Below are positions 19,068-28,435 of a DNA stretch of 64,000 bases, one piece after another. A model generated the notes under the pieces. That model ran no database searches. It was not told the DNA's origin and was given only the letters and a program-made list of their open reading frames with translations. The DNA is from Bacteriovoracaceae bacterium (GTDB lineage: Bacteria; Bdellovibrionota; Bacteriovoracia; Bacteriovoracales; Bacteriovoracaceae), in the NCBI GenBank assembly GCA_021737405.1, contig JAIPEG010000002.1:124001-188000 (forward strand). Reading direction: 5' to 3'. Position 1 is the first letter of the stretch. Each line of letters begins with the position of its first letter. Both the position numbers and the translations under genes were made by a program.

Positions 19068-21236
19068 ATGGAATATACGATTAGTACGATTGCCCCAATT
19101 GTTTTATTACCCTTCTTCGCCTTTGTGATTAATGCTTTCATTGTAAAACGTTTTACAACATTAGCAGTGATTATAAGTTGTGCTTCAATTGTAGGGTCGT
19201 TCTTCTATGCTGCACGAGTATTTTTTGATTTTCTAAATGTCTTTAGTGCTGATTATTATATTCACAAAACATTTACTTGGTTTGACTTAAGCTACGGTTC
19301 ATTTCCTTTTAAAATGGATATGGGCATCTATATTGATAATATGACGGCAACAATGCTCTTTATGGTTACGGGTGTTGCTTCTTTAATCCATATTTTCTCA
19401 ACCTATTACATGCACGATGATAAGAGATATGGACGATTTTTCGTTTACCTATCTCTATTTACCAGTGCAATGCTTGCCCTCGTGCTCTCGGAGAACCTAA
19501 TTTCAGTATTTATCTTCTGGGAATTAATGGGATTTTGTTCTTACTCATTAATCGGTTTTTACTATGAGAAAGAAGGTGCAGGTAATGCATCAATGAAAGC
19601 CTTTATGACAACAAGAGTTGGCGACGTGTTCTTCTTGCTCGGGATTCTTGCAATATGGTCAGTTGTAGGAAGTGTTTCATTCGTTGATATCTATCAAGCG
19701 ATTGGAATGGGAAAATTTAACGGCTTATATGCCCTTGGGATTCCACTCGCGACTTTTGCTGGCTTTAGCGTGTTTATGGGTACGATCGGAAAATCTGCTC
19801 AGTTTCCTCTTCAAGTTTGGTTGCCAGATGCGATGTTTGGGCCCACCCCATGTTCAGCTCTTATTCACGCAGCAACAATGGTTGCAGCGGGAGTTTACTT
19901 GAGCCTTAGATGTTATCCGCTAATGGAAGCTGGTCACTTAACCACTTTTATTGCTTATATCGGTGGGATTACGGCTTTCGGTGCTGCGACAATTGCACTC
20001 GTACAAACAGATATTAAAGCAGTGCTCGCCTACTCTACCATCTCTCAGCTCGGTTATATGGTCTTAGGTGTTGGCGTTGGTTCATATAATGCAGCGTTTA
20101 TGCACTTAATAACTCACGCGGTTTTCAAGGCTTGCTTATTCTTGTCAGCGGGTTCTGTGATTCACTCTCTTCACGATCATCATACTCATGCCCATGTTCA
20201 AGAAATGCCGAGAATGGGTGGTTTAAAAAGCAAAATGCCTTATACGTTTTTGGCAATGTTGTTTTGTACTTTAGCCATTGCGGGGATTCCATTTTTCAGT
20301 GGGTTCGTATCAAAGGATAGAATCTTGGGTGATGCTCTCTTAATGGCACTCGATAATAAAGTATATTGGGTACCGGCGGTCTTAGGATTTGGTGGAGCAC
20401 TATTAACAGCATTCTATATGTTTAGAATGATGTTTCTTACCTTTTTTGGAGAACCAAGAGATAAAGAACTTTTTGATCACACTAAAAAAGAAACTTTGAG
20501 TTGGAATAGAAATCTTCCGCTTTTGATTTTATCTCTGTTTACTCTTGGCGCTTTTTACTCAGGTTCATTAACTGGTCAGGGCTTTATTAAGGTGGCAGGC
20601 GAGAAATACGAGTGGTTCCAAACTTTAATTGAGAAGCCAAACTTGTTAAAATTCAATAATAAAGAATCCCAAGCATTTGGTTTTGCAAGTAATCCGAGTA
20701 GCGAAACTTTTCAAAAGTCTAAATATGATAGTAACCACGGTCTAAGTGCAGAAAAGGCTCACCACGTTCATCATGTTCACCATATTGGAGCCTTGATTTC
20801 AATTGTTATCGCATTTTCGGGTGTATTTATAGCGGCAATGATGTACTTCTGGCGCTCTTGGAATCCTGGTTTCTGGGTTTCACTATTTTCAAGATGGTAT
20901 AGGGCTCTACAAAACAAATACTATTTCGATGACCTTTATATAAAAGGGTTTATTCAAAAGGGCCTTTTGCCTCTTAATAACTTCTTGGCCTTTGTTGATA
21001 TGGGAATATATGACCGTTATGCAGTTGATGGTTGGGAAAAGGTTAATAGAGTGATGTTCACAATGGCTAAATGGTTCGACAATATTATCGTCGATACAGT
21101 GGCGGTTGATGGTACAGGTGCAAGTGTGCGCTTTTTTAATGTAATTTTAAGAACCATTCAGTCTGGAAAGATTCAATTTTATTTTATTATGATCATTCTG
21201 GTACTGACTGGTTACATTTGGACTTTAAATATTTAA
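19068..21236 (+). CDS. nuoL: NADH-quinone oxidoreductase subunit L
   Basis: 722 aa; FWELMGFCSYSLIGFYYEK, GKSAQFPLQVWLPDAMFGPTPCSALIHAATMVAAGVY, YSTISQLGYM. Confidence 0.97.
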   Translation: MEYTISTIAPIVLLPFFAFVINAFIVKRFTTLAVIISCASIVGSFFYAARVFFDFLNVFSADYYIHKTFTWFDLSYGSFPFKMDMGIYIDNMTATMLFMVTGVASLIHIFSTYYMHDDKRYGRFFVYLSLFTSAMLALVLSENLISVFIFWELMGFCSYSLIGFYYEKEGAGNASMKAFMTTRVGDVFFLLGILAIWSVVGSVSFVDIYQAIGMGKFNGLYALGIPLATFAGFSVFMGTIGKSAQFPLQVWLPDAMFGPTPCSALIHAATMVAAGVYLSLRCYPLMEAGHLTTFIAYIGGITAFGAATIALVQTDIKAVLAYSTISQLGYMVLGVGVGSYNAAFMHLITHAVFKACLFLSAGSVIHSLHDHHTHAHVQEMPRMGGLKSKMPYTFLAMLFCTLAIAGIPFFSGFVSKDRILGDALLMALDNKVYWVPAVLGFGGALLTAFYMFRMMFLTFFGEPRDKELFDHTKKETLSWNRNLPLLILSLFTLGAFYSGSLTGQGFIKVAGEKYEWFQTLIEKPNLLKFNNKESQAFGFASNPSSETFQKSKYDSNHGLSAEKAHHVHHVHHIGALISIVIAFSGVFIAAMMYFWRSWNPGFWVSLFSRWYRALQNKYYFDDLYIKGFIQKGLLPLNNFLAFVDMGIYDRYAVDGWEKVNRVMFTMAKWFDNIIVDTVAVDGTGASVRFFNVILRTIQSGKIQFYFIMIILVLTGYIWTLNI

Positions 21237-21269
21237 CTCGTTGTATATAGCAGAGAAAGGAGAAGATCC

Positions 21270-22802
21270 GTGCAGGCATCATCAAATCTTTTAAACTGGA
21301 TTTTGTGGACACCATTTCTAGGTGTTCTAGGTGTTTTATTTATTCCAAAATCAAAGGAAGGGCTCATCCGCTGGTGGGCGTTGATAAATACAGCGATTAC
21401 CTTTGTCCTTACATTAGTTCTTTATTCCAAGTTCGATATAACCGTACCTGGAATGCAAGAAGCATTTAATGTTAAGGTTCCTTGGATAAGTAGCTTTAAT
21501 ATCTTCTATAGCCTAGGTGTTGATGGAATCTCGTTACCAATGATTGTGTTAACGGGCTTACTCTTCATGCTATGTATAATGTCCTCATGGACGATAACAA
21601 AGCAGATTAAGGGATACTTTGCTCTCTTTCTTTTCCTTCAGTCGACAGTATTTGGTGTTTTCTTTGCTTTAGACTTTTTTCTTTTCTACGTTTACTGGGA
21701 AGTAATGCTCATTCCAATGTTCTTCTTAATCGGAATTTGGGGGGGAGAAAATAGAGAATACGCAGCAGTTAAATTCTTTCTTTATACATTCTTTGGATCG
21801 ATCTTAATGCTAGTTGGAATGGTTGCTCTTTATTATGCATCAGGAAAAGGTGTTGATAGCTTTAATATCCTAGCTCTTCATGGTGGCAGATTCTCTAATT
21901 TAACAATTGATTTATTTGGAACGACGATGAGTTTCTCAAAGTTATTCTTTGTCTTTCTCTTTATTGGATTTGCAATCAAGGTTCCAGTATTCCCTTTTCA
22001 CACATGGTTACCACATGCTCACGTTCAGGCTCCAACGGCAGTGTCTGTAATACTTGCTGGAGTTCTTTTGAAGATGGGAACTTATGGTTTTTTAAGAATA
22101 GCTTACCCAATTTTTCCTGGGGCATCAGTTCACTTCGCTGACGCAATTGCATGGCTAGGTTTGATTAACGTCATTTACGGAGCATTCTGTGCGATGGCCC
22201 AGACTGATGTTAAAAAGCTCGTAGCTTATTCTTCAGTGTCTCACATGGGCTTTGTAATGCTCGGTCTTGCGGCAATGACTGTTACTGGAATGAATGGCGC
22301 AGTTCTTCAGATGTTCAATCACGGAACATCAACAGCAATGATGTTCCTACTTATCGGAATTCTTTACGAAAGATCACATCACAGATGGATTGTGAGACCA
22401 GATGGATCGAAAGGATTTGGTGGGCTTTATACTCAACTTCCAAAATTCTCAATTGTCTTTATTATTGCAATGTTTGCATCAATGGGATTACCGGGGCTAT
22501 CAGGATTTATTTCGGAAGCGCTAATTTTTCTAGGTATTTACGAAAAATTTACAACGATAACTGTACTGGCACTAATTGGCTTACTCCTTGGCGCAGCTTA
22601 CCTCCTCTGGATGTTTAAGAGAATGTTCTTTGGAGATGTTATTGAGGAATGTAAATCATACACAGATATGAATGCACGAGAAATTGCTTACATGATTCCT
22701 CTTTGTGTTGCTGTAGTGGTCTTTGGAATTTATCCAGCACCAGTACTAAACGTAATGAGAGCATCTGTTGGTAAACTAGTAAGCATGCTCGCGACATACT
22801 AA
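21270..22802 (+). CDS. nuoM: NADH-quinone oxidoreductase subunit M
   Basis: YWEVMLIPMFFLIGIWGG, FPFHTWLPHAHVQAPTAVSVILAGVLLKMGTYG. Confidence 0.97.
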   Translation: MQASSNLLNWILWTPFLGVLGVLFIPKSKEGLIRWWALINTAITFVLTLVLYSKFDITVPGMQEAFNVKVPWISSFNIFYSLGVDGISLPMIVLTGLLFMLCIMSSWTITKQIKGYFALFLFLQSTVFGVFFALDFFLFYVYWEVMLIPMFFLIGIWGGENREYAAVKFFLYTFFGSILMLVGMVALYYASGKGVDSFNILALHGGRFSNLTIDLFGTTMSFSKLFFVFLFIGFAIKVPVFPFHTWLPHAHVQAPTAVSVILAGVLLKMGTYGFLRIAYPIFPGASVHFADAIAWLGLINVIYGAFCAMAQTDVKKLVAYSSVSHMGFVMLGLAAMTVTGMNGAVLQMFNHGTSTAMMFLLIGILYERSHHRWIVRPDGSKGFGGLYTQLPKFSIVFIIAMFASMGLPGLSGFISEALIFLGIYEKFTTITVLALIGLLLGAAYLLWMFKRMFFGDVIEECKSYTDMNAREIAYMIPLCVAVVVFGIYPAPVLNVMRASVGKLVSMLATY

Positions 22803-22816
22803 ATAGGAATAAACTC

Positions 22817-24283
22817 ATGGGACAGAATTATTTAGCAAGTTTGAGCCATTTTATTCCAGAGCTTTTGGCTTGCCTGACAATGTTTGGACTCATTTTGATA
22901 GAGGCCACATATAAGGAAGAACAAAAGGGAAGAGGTTTTCTCTTTCTTGCGGCAGGGTTAGGTTTAGCCTCTGTAACAGTGTTTTCCTTCTTCGCCCTTG
23001 GAAAGGAACCAGTAGCCATTTTTACAAATAGCTTAATCATTGATTCATTTTCTTCCTCGATGAAAATGATCATGGTTCTGGGAACATTAGGTGCTGTTTA
23101 TCTAACTAGTCAGAGTAGCGATATTGAAGGGAATCTAAAGCCAGAGTTTATCATCATGGCAACAGGGGTTCTTGTTGGTGGGATGTTACTATCTTCGGCT
23201 AACAATATGCTCGTACTCTTTATCGGAATTGAGACCTTATCAATACTTTCTTATGTATTAGCAAGTTTGAAAAAAGGTGATGAGAGAAGCTCTGAGGCAG
23301 GATTAAAATATTCTCTCTATGGTGGAATAAGCTCGGGCATCATGCTCTTTGGTATGAGTCACATATATGGTGTGGTTGGTACCATTAACTTTACTGAGAT
23401 CGCTATCGTTTTAAAAAGTGTAGATCAAACACAAATAGCTATTTTATTACCAGCGTTCCTCTTTTTCTTTGTGGGAATTGGTTACAAAATAGCATGTGTC
23501 CCTTTTCATATGTGGGCGCCAGACGTTTATGAAGGCTCTCCCCTACCTGTAACAACATTTTTTAGTATCGTTCCGAAGGTTGCTGGTTTGGCGGCTTTAA
23601 TTCGAGTGTCGCAGACTTTCTTTGCAACACCTGGTGCTCTAAATATTGGTTGGGTTGGTGTTCTTTCGATCGTAGCCGCGCTAACTATGACTGTTGGAAA
23701 TGTAAGTGCAATAGGACAGCGGTCTGTAAAAAGAATGTTGGCCTATTCATCTATTTCTCATGCAGGCATGATGCTAATGGGTGTCCTTGTTATTAGTGAA
23801 TTAGGTACAAGAAGTGTAATTTTTTACTCTGTGGCCTACCTCTTTATGACTCTCGTGGCCTTTTATGTTGTATCGTTTGTTTCAGATAAGTATGGAAATG
23901 ATCACTTTGAAAGATTCACTGGTTTAGTGTTTCGCTACCCTTTAATGGCAATAGCCATGTGTATTGTGATGTTTAGTCTGGCAGGAATTCCTCCATTTAG
24001 TGGCTTTGTTGCAAAATTTCACATATTCACAGCACTTTTAGTAAAAAAGTATTATGTATTGGCCGTAATCGCAGGGCTCAACTCAGTAGTGTCTTTATAC
24101 TATTATTTAAAGATTGTTAGACTTATGATGCTAAAGGACGCTGAGAGCACAGAGTCAATCTCTGGCTTTAGTATCATGAATCAAAGTGCAGTCTTAGCAC
24201 TGACCATTCCTGTGGTAATTCTTGGAATTTTTTGGGAAAAACTGATCATTATGGCCGATGGCGCAAAAGTATTTCTTCAATAG
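22817..24283 (+). CDS. nuoN: NADH-quinone oxidoreductase subunit N
   Basis: [59 protein letters not shown]. Confidence 0.97.
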   Translation: [488 protein letters not shown]

Positions 24284-24556
24284 ATGTATATTAGCGCCAT
24301 AATCACAGGGGTTGTTTTATTTTTGCTTTTAACGACCCTTGTATACTTCTCTAGAAAACCAAATTCAAAAAAAACCATTGCTAATGATAAATTACAGAAT
24401 CTTAGTTTTGTAATTTTTCTTTTGCCTTTAATTTCATGGCTAATTTTCATCAAATTTCGAAACATTAATTACTCTTTTTTCACGGAAAGTTCTAAAATAA
24501 TTGTAATTCTCTTAATGGTTACAGTTGTGGTGAACTTCTTACAAAGAAAAACATAG
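24284..24556 (+). CDS. Small membrane protein, candidate degenerate NuoA paralogue (A')
   Basis: 90 aa; starts immediately after the nuoN stop (TAGATG). Hydrophobic helix then RKPN..K (cf. nuoA FVAQILRPFKPNALK), then two more helices; lacks FDVE. Confidence 0.5.
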   Translation: MYISAIITGVVLFLLLTTLVYFSRKPNSKKTIANDKLQNLSFVIFLLPLISWLIFIKFRNINYSFFTESSKIIVILLMVTVVVNFLQRKT

Positions 24557-24564
24557 GGTGAAAA

Positions 24565-25413
24565 TTGCTAGCAGTTCTTAGTACATTAAAAGCAATTCAT
24601 TTTTTGGTGTTGCTATTCTTCTTATTATGCTTTTCCTTGTGGATAAGAGAAGAATTTATCACGATATTTAATAGAAAAAAGATAGCAAGCTTGGCGATCC
24701 TAAAGGTCTTATTGTTGAGATTATTTGGTGAGAATAATGGGTTTTTTATTCAGGAAGAAAGAGGGAAGTTCTTAAGTATCCTCCTATATGTAGGAACTAT
24801 TTTGTCCGCAATTTTACCACTGTTCTTTGTCCAGTTGTCAGACCGGTTTGATCTTTTCGGCAATGAAATATTTTTAGGATTAATCACTAATGAAAACTCA
24901 TGGCTCTTCTTTTTTGGAATATTAATAATAAGTGAGATATTGAGAAGCTTGTACGATCAGTCTTATAAGAAAATTTATTATAAAATCCCCCTACTCTTGG
25001 GCATATTGCTAACCTTTGTGGTTTATGCCCCTTCTTTTTCCATTGAACAAATGGTGCAATATCAAAAAAGCTTTAACGAATTTGGTTTAAGGAATTATTT
25101 CCTCTTGAAGAATCCTTTGGGGGTAATTTTAATTTTAAATTTACTATATACAGAAATTGAAAACCCAAGAAGTAGTTTTAATTTATTAAACCACTTGTTC
25201 TTCAATACTTATATAATCATGTTTATTTACGGCTTTTTGGGTGGATATGGCCTACCCTCTATTTTGGAAAAGCAAAACTTTTCGCCAGGCTTAGAGACGG
25301 TAATTCTTCAAAACATAAGCTTAATAGCAAAATTTATTTTCTGCATAATTATTATATGGGTTTTTAAATTCAGCCTAATTAAAACCAAAAGAGTAATAAG
25401 TTTAAATGATTAA
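24565..25413 (+). CDS. Candidate degenerate NuoH paralogue (H')
   Basis: 282 aa, TTG start; [29 protein letters not shown] aligns with nuoH [68 protein letters not shown] resembles nuoH VKMIMKEDIFPAQADRTLFNLAPLLALIGVFATLAVLPF. Confidence 0.65.
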   Translation: [282 protein letters not shown]

Positions 25414-25834
25414 TGAATACTTACCACCATTAATAATAACACTAGTCGGGTTGTTGTCTTTAGTTAGTGGCGCTAGAAAGCCGCTACAAACAATAATGCT
25501 AAACTTACTGATACTTTCTGTATTGATTTGGCACCAAAAAGGGCCAGTAGAAATGCTGCTTTTTGTATGTATTCTTTTGCCAGTTATCTTTGTGGCAAAA
25601 AAATCATTAATCTTAACAAAAAAGAAGGATCATTCAACTATTCAAGAAAAGATTCTAACCTATTTGGCATTTTTGCCGAGCTTTGGAATATATTTTTTGA
25701 ATAGGGAAGAAATCGAGGGAAAGTTAAAAACAATAGTTGTAACTCAGCAGGTAATGATAACTTTTGAAATTGTATTGGTGATTATGACAGTGCTTTCAAT
25801 CTATGCATATTTGCGTGGGAAGAGTCGATTATGA
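25406..25834 (+). CDS. Candidate degenerate NuoJ paralogue (J')
   Basis: 142 aa; C-terminus QQVMITFEIVLVIMTVLSIYAYLRGKSRL matches nuoJ DHVLAFEISSILLLGALVGAAVIARPRKG; overlaps the upstream gene. Confidence 0.6.
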   Translation: MINEYLPPLIITLVGLLSLVSGARKPLQTIMLNLLILSVLIWHQKGPVEMLLFVCILLPVIFVAKKSLILTKKKDHSTIQEKILTYLAFLPSFGIYFLNREEIEGKLKTIVVTQQVMITFEIVLVIMTVLSIYAYLRGKSRL

Positions 25835-26076
25835 CGGGAGCATTAATTATATTTTTCTGTATGTCTTTTATGATTAAATTGCTGCTTGCAAAGAATACGG
25901 GTCCCGTTCTTTATGCTGGGATTAATTATCTGATATTTTTCATGCTTTATTTCTTTTTAATACTTAAAAGTGGCGACCTGGACTATTTGGTGCCATTGCT
26001 CATGATCATCTCTCTTACGCTAACAATAATCTTTTACCCACAGAAATCAAAAAAAGAAAGTGGGGTAATTAAGTGA
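25831..26076 (+). CDS. Candidate degenerate NuoK paralogue (K')
   Basis: 81 aa, three helices; LLAKNTGPVLYAGINYLIFFML vs nuoK MIARKNIIAMMLGIELILNSAA. ATGA overlap with J'. Confidence 0.6.
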   Translation: MTGALIIFFCMSFMIKLLLAKNTGPVLYAGINYLIFFMLYFFLILKSGDLDYLVPLLMIISLTLTIIFYPQKSKKESGVIK

Positions 26077-27416
26077 TCTCAGCCCTCGTTTTATTAATAG
26101 CTTTTATTGTTCTGTATCAATTATCTTTACTAAAGGTAAAATATCGAAAGATTTCAATCGGGACAATTTACAAATCCACGCTTCTCGTAATATCAATTCT
26201 TTCTTTTAAACTAAGCATAGAACCACTTGTACAATTTTCACTATTATCCATGTTTTTCTTAAGTCACTTCTTGGACACGTCCAAGAAAAACCACAGTGAT
26301 TTGATAATATTTTTCCCCTTGTTTGTATTAACTTTTAACTTGATAGAGGTGGAGCCCAGATGCCTAGTGGCTTATGTCTATCTGGTCATTGCACTTAATG
26401 GGTTGGTTCGAAAAGACAAGATAACGTTATTTCATGGTCTGCTGGGGGCTCTTCTATATAGTCTTTCGATAAATTTGAATAGCGAAATTCAGTACTTCTT
26501 TTTATTAACTTTATTCTTAGGGAATTTACTAAATTACATAACAGCAAACCGAAGAAGCGAAGATCTTTCATATTTAATGCTAGTGGTTTCGGCTTTAATT
26601 GCACCAAGCTTTGCTAGTCAACCGCCAGGGATATTATTCGTGTTAGTCGCTGCAATCTTGGCAAATATACTTTTTCTAAAAGAAGAAAGAAGTAAAAAAG
26701 CCATGTGGCTAAGTATTTTGTCTGCAATCTTTCTTGGTGAGGGCAACGCTTTTCTCGTTATGTTGATTACTTTTTTTGTAATAAACACATCTATAACGAT
26801 CTATGGAGAAATTTTCAAAAATTTGATTAGATTAGAGTTTGAAGATAAAAAGCTTTTAATTGGATATGGTGAGTTGGCTTTTTTATTATTGGCAGCCCTT
26901 CTTTTAACAGGGGTTTATGGTACGCCCCCTGCCTGGATTATTTCATTTTTTCTTAAAACAAAGCTGGCTCACGTTTCCTTGGCCATTGGCTGGCTTGCTC
27001 TGCTTGTTAAGGAATTAGTTGTTATAAATGATCGATCTGTTATTAAGGACGAGCGTTTTTACCATTTATTCGTATGGTTCTTAATTGGTGTATTACTTAA
27101 GTATTCTACCGAATTAGACTATGAGTCTATTAATCCTTACTTCGCTCTAAACCTTATAGTTCTCTCTCTAGTGTTATACCTGTACAGAAAAAAACCAGAT
27201 TACTTTTTGGTGTTAAAAAAATGTTCTATAAATCTTGAGTTCGAGTTGCCTCGTATAGCATGGAACCTTGTCAATGAAAGTCCTTTAAGAGAAGTTTCAA
27301 AAATCTCTTTTATACCTAACCAAAAGTTGTTTTTTCTCCCGAGTTTTTCGTACTCCTTTTCTGTTATGATAATATTTTTATTTTGGTTGATTTATATAAT
27401 TGGGGTGATGAATTGA
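26073..27416 (+). CDS. Candidate degenerate NuoL paralogue (L')
   Basis: 447 aa; KKAMWLSILSAIFLGEGNAFLVMLITFFVINTSITIYGEIF ... LLTGVYGTPPAWIISFFLKTKL parallels nuoL KAVLAYSTISQLGYM...YNAAFMHLITHAVFKACLFLSAGSV...TLAIAGIPFFSGFVSKDRIL. GTGA overlap with K'. Confidence 0.62.
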   Translation: MISALVLLIAFIVLYQLSLLKVKYRKISIGTIYKSTLLVISILSFKLSIEPLVQFSLLSMFFLSHFLDTSKKNHSDLIIFFPLFVLTFNLIEVEPRCLVAYVYLVIALNGLVRKDKITLFHGLLGALLYSLSINLNSEIQYFFLLTLFLGNLLNYITANRRSEDLSYLMLVVSALIAPSFASQPPGILFVLVAAILANILFLKEERSKKAMWLSILSAIFLGEGNAFLVMLITFFVINTSITIYGEIFKNLIRLEFEDKKLLIGYGELAFLLLAALLLTGVYGTPPAWIISFFLKTKLAHVSLAIGWLALLVKELVVINDRSVIKDERFYHLFVWFLIGVLLKYSTELDYESINPYFALNLIVLSLVLYLYRKKPDYFLVLKKCSINLEFELPRIAWNLVNESPLREVSKISFIPNQKLFFLPSFSYSFSVMIIFLFWLIYIIGVMN

Positions 27417-28435
27417 TTGCCTTACTCGGAACTCTTTTTGTTTTTTTATATAAATTTGAAATCTTTAAGAAAGGACTTTTTAAATTTCTACCCGTAATTA
27501 CATCGCTTTTTTTATGGATATGGGGAGTGTATTTAAACATATCAATAGAAAAATCCTCTGTTTTTTCTAGTTTTAATATATTCACGCTATCAATCTCTTT
27601 TTGGTTCCTTGTAAGTTTAATCAACAAAAGAAGATTGTCCGCAATGTCTTTTAAGGTCTTATTATTTCATCTAGGTATTCTTTTGTATGACCAAAGCTTG
27701 ATATCTTTTTTGGAGTTGTTTTATTTTATTTTTCTAATAAGACTTGATACTTCTGAAATTAAAGAACTAAGTGGTTTATCTAACTATGCCGGTTCAATAC
27801 TGATGTTTACCATAATTATGATGGCCAATAGCTACCTCGGTAGTGTCGAGGTTTTTGACCAGCTATCAACCATTACGTCAAATTATGAGCTAATTCAAAT
27901 TATCAATCTGTGTTTTATATCTACATTCATAATAGTTTTACTACAGCTTATCAAAAGTCTTGAAAGCTTAGTACTAACAGGGGGCCGCGCTTCTTGGCTA
28001 GAGGTTGTGTCTGGTTTTTTATATTTAAACATCCTGCAAAAGAACCTATTCGCCATAAGTATTTTTCTTAATGCTATAATTCTTTCTGTTTCGTTGATGT
28101 ACTTTCTATTTAACAGGAAGAAGCGTCATAATGTTACTGTCATAATCGGTACAGTGCTTTTGTTAAATATGCCCGAGCCCGCTGTTTTTTCCATGGTGTT
28201 TGTCGCTATGGTCTCCCCTTGGTGTAGCTCGTCAAGGTTTAAGGAGCTAATTGAAGAATATAGGTCTTCCATTCTGGTACTAGTTACCTTTTCCCTACCT
28301 TTGATTATTCAAATTTCAATTAAAAAGAATGCTACAAAGATAGAAGTTATAAGTTTGACGTGCTTTATGATTATCTTTTTTATGAGGTATGTCTTCACTG
28401 CCTTTAAATCTAGGCTTGAAGGGGTGCGTCCATGA
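27413..28435 (+). CDS. Candidate degenerate NuoM paralogue (M') (ORF track start 27383; TTG at 27413 forms a TTGA overlap)
   Basis: FLELFYFIFLIRLDTSEIKELSGLSNYAGSILMFTIIMMANSY aligns with nuoM YWEVMLIPMFFLIGIWGGENREYAAVKFFLYTFFGSILMLVGMVALYYA. Confidence 0.65.
   Translation: MIALLGTLFVFLYKFEIFKKGLFKFLPVITSLFLWIWGVYLNISIEKSSVFSSFNIFTLSISFWFLVSLINKRRLSAMSFKVLLFHLGILLYDQSLISFLELFYFIFLIRLDTSEIKELSGLSNYAGSILMFTIIMMANSYLGSVEVFDQLSTITSNYELIQIINLCFISTFIIVLLQLIKSLESLVLTGGRASWLEVVSGFLYLNILQKNLFAISIFLNAIILSVSLMYFLFNRKKRHNVTVIIGTVLLLNMPEPAVFSMVFVAMVSPWCSSSRFKELIEEYRSSILVLVTFSLPLIIQISIKKNATKIEVISLTCFMIIFFMRYVFTAFKSRLEGVRP

Noticed and set aside
20740-20790. His-rich stretch in NuoL (KAHHVHHVHHIG) as a metal-binding novelty
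   Set aside because: Probably a lineage-specific loop insertion; no other evidence of metal function.
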